DNA from: Candidatus Uhrbacteria bacterium CG_4_9_14_3_um_filter_36_7
GTDB taxonomy: Bacteria > Patescibacteriota > Patescibacteriia > UBA9934 > GWF2-40-263
Assembly (NCBI GenBank): GCA_002791255.1
Contig: PFWS01000022.1
Span: forward strand, 1 to 28,958
DNA: 28,958 bases
Direction of reading: 5' to 3'
A program made the position numbers and the translations under genes. Under the pieces are notes generated by a model. It searched no databases. It saw only the letters and a list, made by a program, of their open reading frames with translations, and was not told where the DNA came from. Shown here one piece after another: positions 7,410-13,813 of this stretch (within the stretch, counting starts at the first letter, position 1; each line of letters begins with the position of its first letter).

Positions 7410-7955
7410 ATGAAAATATCTACCAAAAAGATGACTATTGCAGGCTTATCTGCATTTGTTCTTATTATAGGCGCAGGTATTGCAACTTCCTTTGCTGCTC
7501 AAGGAAAAATTATTACATTTTCTGACCGAATTACTAATGAAATTGTTCATTTTGAGGAAGGTCGAGAAAATTTAATCAATGCCATTGCGGAAAAATTTAG
7601 CTTGAATGTTACTGATGTCGAAGCTGTCTTTAATGAGCATCGAGAGGAAATGTTTGCAGATCGTGAAGTTTATTTTACTCAACGAGTAAATGAACAAGTA
7701 ACAAATAGTGAGCTTACTCAAGCTCAAGCAGATGCTCTTATTGCCAAGCGCGCGGAACTTATTGATTTTGCAAAGACTTTAGAAGGAAAGAGTCCAGAGG
7801 AAATTCAGCAAATTGTGCAAGAACAAATGGAATCATTAAAAGTTTGGGCACAGGAAAATGATATTACGCTTAAAGATTTACGTGCTCTTCATTTAGGTTT
7901 TGGACCAATGCACGGATCTATGCATGGTCATGGTAAAATGATGCGTGGATTTTAA
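7410..7955 (+). CDS. Secreted helical protein with Met/His-rich C-terminal tail
   Basis: 181 residues from the ATG at 7410 (a TTG at 7404 is also in frame but overlaps the upstream leader frame). MKISTKKMTIAG and the hydrophobic stretch to SFAAQG form a signal peptide or anchor. The mature protein is predicted mostly helical (FEEGRENLINAIAEKFSL, DVEAVFNEHREEM, SELTQAQADALIAKRAEL) and resembles DUF2680-like secreted proteins. It ends GPMHGSMHGHGKMMRGF, with four Met and three His in the last 17 residues, a plausible Cu(I)/Ag(I) site. The preceding operator matches that of the regulator gene, so it is probably an output of this two-component system. The metal identity is inferred. Confidence 0.82.
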   Translation: MKISTKKMTIAGLSAFVLIIGAGIATSFAAQGKIITFSDRITNEIVHFEEGRENLINAIAEKFSLNVTDVEAVFNEHREEMFADREVYFTQRVNEQVTNSELTQAQADALIAKRAELIDFAKTLEGKSPEEIQQIVQEQMESLKVWAQENDITLKDLRALHLGFGPMHGSMHGHGKMMRGF

Positions 7956-8328
7956 CCAGTCGTTTTATAACAAAAACAGTCGGATTAAATTCCGGCTGTT
8001 TTTGATTTAGCGGCAGGTTCACGTCCTCTTTTACGTCTTTATCTTCTAGAATGACTCCGTCAATTATTTCAGCAGCGTGAAAGCTGCCGACTGCTTGATT
8101 GAGTTTTTCGATAGCAACAAGACATCCCCCCTCGTCTGTTTCTGGTGGCAGATTCATTCCATACCCCCACCAGAGTCCATACACCACCCCCGCCATAAGA
8201 GCATATGAAATTAACCAATCTACAATAACGATTACAGGAAGAATCCATGTCCATACGTTTCTAGTATCTACCTTACCATTTTTCCAGACTTTCTTTTGTG
8301 TTTTTTGTATCCATTGACAAAGAAACAT
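7918..8328 (-). CDS. Small one-helix membrane protein, unknown, with an odd 3' end
   Basis: 136 residues as read. Start ATG at 8328 is supported by AGAGGG a few bases upstream. Residues about 24-50 (VWTWILPVIVIVDWLISYAL and on) form one membrane helix or hairpin, followed by a soluble part with an EKLNQAVGSFHAAEIIDGVI stretch. No family recognised. From about residue 108 the frame runs through the bidirectional terminator and antisense to the end of the gene at 7410, so the native C-terminus is probably lost or shorter. Codons are more GC-rich than the copper genes on both sides, and the gene has a Shine-Dalgarno, which most neighbours lack. It interrupts the copper island and looks inserted. 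Confidence 0.6.
   Translation of the reverse strand: MFLCQWIQKTQKKVWKNGKVDTRNVWTWILPVIVIVDWLISYALMAGVVYGLWWGYGMNLPPETDEGGCLVAIEKLNQAVGSFHAAEIIDGVILEDKDVKEDVNLPLNQKQPEFNPTVFVIKRLVKIHASFYHDHA
7971..8004. terminator. Strong bidirectional intrinsic terminator
   Basis: CAAAAACAGTCGG (7971-7983) pairs with CCGGCTGTTTTTG (7992-8004) over 13 bp with one G-U pair and an 8-nt loop. It ends in a T run on both strands. It closes the gene ending at 7955. On the minus strand the 7918-8328 reading frame passes straight through it. Confidence 0.85.
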
Positions 8329-8378
8329 TTTTTCCCTCTTTCTAAACAGGGGAACAGTTTAAGGAAATAACTCTACAG

Positions 8379-8407
8379 ACGTTATTATTTTTTTTTATTT
8401 TTGTCAA
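8379..8407 (-). promoter_or_regulatory. Candidate promoter of the 8328 gene, similar to that at 302
   Basis: On the minus strand TTGACA (8407-8402) precedes a weak TAACGT (8384-8379) by 17 bp. The sequence leading into the -35 reads AATTTGT, four bases, then TAATATTGACAAA. The promoter of the gene at 302 has exactly the same two blocks with the same spacing. A perfect 10-bp palindrome ACAAATTTGT lies at 8417-8426. Confidence 0.5.
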
Positions 8408-8429
8408 TATTATGCAACAAATTTGTCTA

Positions 8430-11348
8430 CTATCCTATTTCCTGCCCGCTGATTTTCGCAAATAATAGGAAAACAACTGTAAGCCCAATAGTCATAACAA
8501 TTGGAGCAATAATAGATATCCAGTTTCTTTTTCCAGGTGCAAAACGTTTGAGGAATAGGGAATTAGTAACAACAGATACTGAGCTAAAAGCCATAGCAAG
8601 GCCAGCAAGTTCTGGTTTTAAGATAATACCAATGCCAGCAAAAACACGCGCTGCCACAGGGATACCAATGGTATTATAGAACAAGGAGAAGAATAGATTT
8701 TGTTTAATTTTGCTTAAGGTCTCACGGCTAAGGGCAATTGCTGTTACAACATCTTGTAAATCACTTTTCATAAGTACCATCCCGCCAGTTTCCATAGCAA
8801 CATCTGTGCCAGCTCCCATTGCAATACCAACATCCGCTTGAGCTAGAGCCGGAGCATCATTAATTCCATCTCCAACCATTGCAACTGTAAGGCCAGTGGC
8901 TTGAAGTTTTTTGACTTCATTTGCTTTATCCTCTGGAAGCACTTGTGCAAGCACGTTATCAATACCAACTTGTTTAGCAATTGCTTGGGCAGTGCGTTCA
9001 TTATCTCCAGTAATCATAAAGACTTGTAGACCAAGACGCTTAAGTTCGCTTACAGCTTTAGCTGATGTTTCTTTGACAGTATCAGCTACCGCAATAATTC
9101 CTAAAATTTCTTTATCTGTGGCAAGCAACATCGCTGTTTTTCCAGCTTCTTCTAGACGTTTCATTTTTCGTTCAGCTGTGTGTGAATCAAGGTGAATATA
9201 ATCATCTATAAGACGACGATTGCCCAAATAATAGGTTTGTCCATCGACGACTCCACGTACTCCGTGTCCAGGAATAGCTTGGAAATCAGATGATTGTGGA
9301 ATAATTATTTCCTCATCTTTGGCATATTGGCAGATAGCTTCCGCAAGAGGATGCTCTGATTTTTGCTCAAGAGAGGCAGCAATTTCCACTAAACGTTCTT
9401 CATCTGAAAGAGAAAGACCAACAATATCTGTAAGCTCTGGTTTGCCTTTGGTAAGAGTTCCAGTTTTATCAAAGATAATAGCCTTTACTTTGCAAGCGGC
9501 CTCAAGTGGTTCTCCACCCTTAATAAGAATTCCATGTTCTGCTCCCTTGCCAGTGCTAACCATAATAGCAGTCGGAGTTGCAAGCCCAAGCGCGCATGGA
9601 CAAGCGATTACAAGTACGGCTGTAAAAGCCATAAGAGCAAAACTTAAAGAAGATCCAAGAAAAAGAAACCAAACGATAAATGTAAGAAGAGCTATTATAA
9701 TAACTGCTGGAACAAACCAAGAAGAAATACGGTCAGCAAAAGCAGCAATAGGTGCGCGTGAAGATTGAGCTTCTTCAATCATGCGAATAATCTGCGAAAG
9801 CATTGTTTCTGATCCAACCCCAGTAGCTTTAAATTGAAAGTTTCCATTTTTGTTAATGGTCGCGCCAATTACTCTATCACCAATTTGTTTTTCAACAGGC
9901 AAACTTTCACCAGTAAGCATTGATTCATCGATTGATGAGGAACCACTGACTATTTCTCCATCTACAGGCACTTTTTCTCCAGGGCGAACTTCTACAATAT
10001 CTCCGATAACTACTTCTTCAATAGCAATATCAAAAGTTTTGCCTTCTCGAATAACACGCGCTGTTTTTGCTTTAAGCCCCATTAGTTTTTTAATTGCCTC
10101 AGAAGTTTGACCCTTAGCTTTGCTTTCAAGCCATTTTCCAAGAACAACGAATGTAATTAAGAAAGCAGCAGTTTCAAAATAAAGTTCAGGAATTTTTTCT
10201 CCATTTAAACCAAGAATACTTCCTTTTGTGACAGCATATATAATTATGTTTATAAGACTATAGAAGAAAGCAGCAGAGGTTCCAATTGCAATCAAACTAT
10301 CCATGTTGAACATTCTCATGCGTAAACTAGACCAAGCCCCTTTGTAGAATCCAGCTCCAATCACAAATTGAACCGGAATTGTGAGAACTAGAGAAATAAT
10401 TCCCACCCAAGGAAGGATTTGTGATCGTAGAGGGAAAAATGATATAAAGTCGAGCAACATGAAAAAGAGCATTGGTAAACTAAGAATGAATCCAGCAATA
10501 AATTTTTTCCAATAGGAATTTGTTTCTGCTTGTCGTCGCAAGCGTTCTTCTTCCGGGTTTGCTGTGCTTGCTATTTTTGCAGAATACCCAGCTTTTTTTA
10601 CACGTTCGATAATCTGTGGCATGGAAACCTTGGCAGAATCATACACCACACGTGCTTTGGCAGCAGCAAAATTTACACGAGCTCCTTCAATGCCATCAAG
10701 TTTTTTAATACTCTTTTCAATAAGCCCAGCACAAGAAGCACAGTGCATGCCAGTTATAAGAAGTGTTTCTTGTTTTTTTCCGGAAGCCATAGTAGCTTCT
10801 TGTTTTTCCGACTCTGTTATTGACGTTTGTGCGGGCATTATCGAGGTAGGTGTTGTGTTTTGATCAAGACGTTTAGTTCCATCAAGTGTAAGACCAAGGT
10901 GCAGAGTCCTTGATAAATGATCGACGATTTTTTGAAGATCAGGAATATCTTTTGGTGAATCCACGCTTTGTTTTTTTGAGACAGTTACTACCCCTTCAAA
11001 AGTAGGAGAACCTGTTTTGTCTGTTTGCACTTTTCCTTCCGCAGTTGCTGTCATTTCATAAGAGAGTTTGACATGTCCTTCAGGAGATATGTCGTGTTTT
11101 GTTTCAGATTTTTCTTTGATCGTCTCCGATGTAGTTGTCTCTATTATTTTTGTTTCATATCCAAGATTTTGGATTTCTTCAACAATCTTTGTTACATCGG
11201 CTTGTTCATTAACTTCAATATCACCTGTGCCTTTTTGGGAATCAATATTTGAATGCACAACACCTGGTAAATCTTCTAAAGCTAAAGCAATAGTCTTTTC
11301 ACAAGAAGCGCAATGCATTCCTTTAATTTGTAGATGAATCATTTTCAT
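8430..11348 (-). CDS. copA: CopA-type Cu(I)-transporting P1B-ATPase with two N-terminal HMA domains
   Basis: 972 residues. It pumps Cu(I) (or Ag(I)) out of the cytoplasm with ATP. HMA domain 1 (residues 1-70) has GMHCASC with Cys13 and Cys16; HMA domain 2 (from about residue 195) repeats GMHCASC. Between them is an unusual linker of about 120 residues. The ATPase core has TGES in the actuator domain, the ion-binding ACPCALGLATPT, phosphorylation motif DKTGTLTKG, SEHPLA and GDGINDAPALAQADVG. Helices 7 and 8 carry the Cu(I)-specific YN (LFYNTIGIP) and MAFSSVSVVTNS. It is the last gene of a minus-strand operon, 6 nt after the small HMA protein. Length exceeds the usual ~800 because of the linker. 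Confidence 0.96.
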   Translation of the reverse strand: MKMIHLQIKGMHCASCEKTIALALEDLPGVVHSNIDSQKGTGDIEVNEQADVTKIVEEIQNLGYETKIIETTTSETIKEKSETKHDISPEGHVKLSYEMTATAEGKVQTDKTGSPTFEGVVTVSKKQSVDSPKDIPDLQKIVDHLSRTLHLGLTLDGTKRLDQNTTPTSIMPAQTSITESEKQEATMASGKKQETLLITGMHCASCAGLIEKSIKKLDGIEGARVNFAAAKARVVYDSAKVSMPQIIERVKKAGYSAKIASTANPEEERLRRQAETNSYWKKFIAGFILSLPMLFFMLLDFISFFPLRSQILPWVGIISLVLTIPVQFVIGAGFYKGAWSSLRMRMFNMDSLIAIGTSAAFFYSLINIIIYAVTKGSILGLNGEKIPELYFETAAFLITFVVLGKWLESKAKGQTSEAIKKLMGLKAKTARVIREGKTFDIAIEEVVIGDIVEVRPGEKVPVDGEIVSGSSSIDESMLTGESLPVEKQIGDRVIGATINKNGNFQFKATGVGSETMLSQIIRMIEEAQSSRAPIAAFADRISSWFVPAVIIIALLTFIVWFLFLGSSLSFALMAFTAVLVIACPCALGLATPTAIMVSTGKGAEHGILIKGGEPLEAACKVKAIIFDKTGTLTKGKPELTDIVGLSLSDEERLVEIAASLEQKSEHPLAEAICQYAKDEEIIIPQSSDFQAIPGHGVRGVVDGQTYYLGNRRLIDDYIHLDSHTAERKMKRLEEAGKTAMLLATDKEILGIIAVADTVKETSAKAVSELKRLGLQVFMITGDNERTAQAIAKQVGIDNVLAQVLPEDKANEVKKLQATGLTVAMVGDGINDAPALAQADVGIAMGAGTDVAMETGGMVLMKSDLQDVVTAIALSRETLSKIKQNLFFSLFYNTIGIPVAARVFAGIGIILKPELAGLAMAFSSVSVVTNSLFLKRFAPGKRNWISIIAPIVMTIGLTVVFLLFAKISGQEIG

Positions 11349-11354
11349 AGAATT

Positions 11355-11561
11355 TTAGACCTCCTTTATATGATAACCGTTTTTTTCAAGTTCTTTGTTG
11401 ATAACACTTAAATCAAGATGGGTTTTAGAAACTATATTAGTTGTTCCATCTTCTTTAATATCAACAGATTGTACGCTTTCCATTTTTTTTATGATTATTT
11501 GGCACAGCTTTGCGCAAGAAGTGCAATGCATGCCAATAATCGTGAATGTTTGTTGAGTCAT
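11355..11561 (-). CDS. Small HMA-domain copper chaperone, CopZ-like
   Basis: 68 residues, a single heavy-metal-associated domain. GMHCTSC near residues 10-16 gives the two metal-binding Cys, and the fold pattern continues through SVDIKEDGTTNIVS and ELEKNGYHIKEV. It would carry Cu(I) in the cytoplasm to CopA or to the HMA domain of the upstream fusion protein. It sits 6 nt from both neighbours, clearly in one operon. A further Cys (Cys20, in AKLCQII) lies four residues after the motif, which is not typical for CopZ. No Shine-Dalgarno is visible. Confidence 0.88.
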   Translation of the reverse strand: MTQQTFTIIGMHCTSCAKLCQIIIKKMESVQSVDIKEDGTTNIVSKTHLDLSVINKELEKNGYHIKEV

Positions 11562-11567
11562 AGAGAT

Positions 11568-13364
11568 TTATTGCACATGAATAAGAGCTCGTCCCATTCC
11601 CATTGGGCAAGTGATTTCATAATCTCCTTTTTCAGTAGGAATAAAGTTAATTGTTGTTGGTGATGGATAAGTATCATCGACTGCAATACCAAGTTCTTCA
11701 TTATAAAAACCAACCATACAACCAATAGGAACAGAATCTGGAGTTATGGTCCATTCAGCTGGAATATTTACAGAAACAGTAAATTCATCTGGTGACAAAA
11801 TACTATCTGACTCAATAGATTTAATAATCTGTTTGTTTCCACTCATGATAGCTTTTTGAGATATAGTATTGGAATTATCTGTATTTAATAATGAGGAAGA
11901 TGGTCTTCTGCCTCCGCATGAAGTGGACGTTGAATCAGTATTATCAGCATAAGCCGCTTGTGCTTGGGCGGTGATACCACTAGTTTTCCCACTTGTCTCT
12001 ACCACATCAAAATATCCTCGATACATACCCATAGAGCAGGAGAAGGGAATGCGTCCCGTTTTTTGTGGGGTAAATTCAATAATGTTCTCACCCTTTTTTA
12101 GATTTTTTTGAATTCCCAAACTTGGAACACTTAAGGCAACCGCGCAACTAAATTGGCTTTGTGAAGTAATAACCCAGCGTACTGGAATACCCTTAGTAAT
12201 CGTAAAGCGATTTGGTTTATAGCCAGACACTTCTTGAGTCATACGTACAATTTGTAAGTTGACTTGGTTTTCAACTGAAGTATTTGTCGTAGTTTTTTGG
12301 GAAGTATCATTGCTAAAACCCGCTAAAACCATAGCATTACTAAAGTTTAGTAAACCAAAGATGAACAAAGCAAGCCCGACTGTTGCATAGAATTTTTTTG
12401 CAAATATTCCTTTAATAACTGATGTGAGCCCACCAATACCAATAAGGGCTGGTGCCGTACCTAGGGCAAAGAGTCCCATAGCAATAGCGCCTTGTGTAAA
12501 ATTTCCAGTACTAATAGCATATAATTGCATAGCCTGAGTAAATCCGCATGGCAAGAAGAAAGTCAAACTTCCCATTATAAATGATGAACGATGGCTATAT
12601 TCTTTTTGGTGTTTTGAAAAACCAAAGCGTTTTGCTAACCAGCCGGGGAGAGTTAATAGAGAACCTTCACTTATGCGTGGTGAAATACCTGATAATTTAA
12701 TACCAAGCACGGTCATGACTATAGCAATAACTAATGTGAGTAACGCGAGAGTACTGTTTGATAAACGGAAAAACTCGCCTAAAGACCCAAGTAGTCCTCC
12801 TAAAAATGCATAACTAAGCACACGACCTGTATTGAAATACAGGTGTGGTCGGAATTTTTGCCAAGCCGAAGCTTCTGGATGTTTTTCCGCGTGTCTAGAG
12901 GAAAGACCCAAAACTAAGCCACCCACAAGAGCCATGCAGGTAGATACACCTGCTACAAGCCCAACAAAAATAGCAAAAAATGGAGTAATAGTACTTGTTT
13001 CATTGAGAGATATATCAAAAATTCCTATATTTTTTCCGATCCAGTAGAGAATAAAAAGTAAAAATCCAGCTCGGATGAGATTTTGATAATCATTTTTATC
13101 TTTAGAAAACCAAGGTGATTTTCCTTTTTGGCCAATTTCATACCCAGCCTTTTTAATTGCTTGTTCAAGTTCTGTTTGATTAACAGCTTGGTCAATTTTA
13201 AGGTTGACATGAACAGTAACAAGACCTTGTTTTACATTAACATTAACTTTTTGAACGCCAGGCAATTCCTTAAGAGCCTGATCGATTACAAGTTCGCAAG
13301 AGCTACAATGAAGTTTACGAACAGGTATTATTATTGCGTGATAATTTATATGGTTTTGTTTCAT
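11568..13364 (-). CDS. HMA - TauE/DsbD-like transmembrane - double cupredoxin fusion
   Basis: 598 residues from ATG 13364; a GTG at 13379 is in frame but gives only five extra residues. Order: HMA domain (about 10-75) with Cys20 and Cys23 in LHCSSC; then about six membrane helices (about 85-345) of the COG2836 sulfite-exporter/DsbD-like type (GLVAGVSTCMALVGGLVLGL, FFLPCGFTQAMQLYA); then two outside cupredoxin-like domains (about 365-455 and 500-598) joined by a Ser/Thr-rich linker with one Cys. Each cupredoxin ends in a C-x-M-G-M motif (FSCSMGMYRG, ITCPMGMGRA) and has a second Cys, but lacks the usual His ligands. This architecture is found with CopA in other bacteria; copper transfer across the membrane is the likely role. 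Confidence 0.88.
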   Translation of the reverse strand: MKQNHINYHAIIIPVRKLHCSSCELVIDQALKELPGVQKVNVNVKQGLVTVHVNLKIDQAVNQTELEQAIKKAGYEIGQKGKSPWFSKDKNDYQNLIRAGFLLFILYWIGKNIGIFDISLNETSTITPFFAIFVGLVAGVSTCMALVGGLVLGLSSRHAEKHPEASAWQKFRPHLYFNTGRVLSYAFLGGLLGSLGEFFRLSNSTLALLTLVIAIVMTVLGIKLSGISPRISEGSLLTLPGWLAKRFGFSKHQKEYSHRSSFIMGSLTFFLPCGFTQAMQLYAISTGNFTQGAIAMGLFALGTAPALIGIGGLTSVIKGIFAKKFYATVGLALFIFGLLNFSNAMVLAGFSNDTSQKTTTNTSVENQVNLQIVRMTQEVSGYKPNRFTITKGIPVRWVITSQSQFSCAVALSVPSLGIQKNLKKGENIIEFTPQKTGRIPFSCSMGMYRGYFDVVETSGKTSGITAQAQAAYADNTDSTSTSCGGRRPSSSLLNTDNSNTISQKAIMSGNKQIIKSIESDSILSPDEFTVSVNIPAEWTITPDSVPIGCMVGFYNEELGIAVDDTYPSPTTINFIPTEKGDYEITCPMGMGRALIHVQ

Positions 13365-13434
13365 AGAATAAAAAAACACAAGAATAAAATATTTCTTTCT
13401 TAAAAAGAAAAGATATCCTTGTGTTTTCTATTCT
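13365..13434. terminator. Long imperfect palindrome between two copper genes, terminator or attenuator
   Basis: AGAATAAAAAAACACAAG (13365-13382) pairs with CTTGTGTTTTCTATTCT (13418-13434) apart from one bulge and one mismatch, and the 35-nt centre is itself partly self-complementary. Read on the minus strand it is a hairpin ending CTTGTG and a T run directly before the ATG at 13364. It may end the upstream transcript or attenuate the copper operon. Confidence 0.6.
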
Positions 13435-13793
13435 CGTTTGATAATTGTAAGCAGCGGATCTGTGTCGCGGAAAACATTCGATTTAAGAAAAATAGTATTT
13501 ATTTTTTTTGTTAAATTAATAGGGAAGATAATGGGTTCTGTAATCAATAAGACATTTTCTAAAAGTGGTGAAACTGTTTTGGTTTCTACTGTTGTTTTCG
13601 TTTCGTTCTTTACCAAAGACAAACAATGAAGAGCACAACTATGAGGTATATTTATTGGTATGGAAGTTTGATTACTGCTACAAGGATGTTTTTGAGAAGT
13701 ATGTTGATGCGCAAAAACAGCTCGCGGTCCAAAAATAAGAGCGATTATTATAAAAGATAAAAGAAAAAATTGAGAAAATTTATGATGCATCAT
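13428..13793 (-). CDS. Small secreted His/Cys-rich protein, probable metal binding
   Basis: 121 residues from ATG 13793 (a TTG at 13808 is also in frame). MMHHKFSQFF and the following hydrophobic stretch to AVFAHQ form a signal peptide, likely cut after VFA. The mature N-terminus is rich in possible ligands: HQHTSQKHPC, PHSC and ALHC. The remainder is a Thr-rich stretch and a hydrophobic C-terminal part without a recognised family. It lies just upstream of the HMA-TauE fusion on the same strand, 20 nt after TypA. Small His/Cys-rich secreted proteins often accompany copper exporters, so copper binding outside the membrane is a reasonable guess, not a proven one. Confidence 0.7.
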   Translation of the reverse strand: MMHHKFSQFFLLSFIIIALIFGPRAVFAHQHTSQKHPCSSNQTSIPINIPHSCALHCLSLVKNETKTTVETKTVSPLLENVLLITEPIIFPINLTKKINTIFLKSNVFRDTDPLLTIIKRE

Positions 13794-13813
13794 ATCGTCA
13801 ATAATCAATTATT

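Noticed and set aside
8911..11337. Several plus-strand open frames of 75-150 codons opposite copA
   Set aside because: They are shadows of copA. None has a promoter, Shine-Dalgarno or recognisable domain.
13365..13379. GTG start at 13379 for the HMA-TauE fusion
   Set aside because: It adds only five residues lying within the hairpin arm. ATG 13364 gives a normal HMA start.
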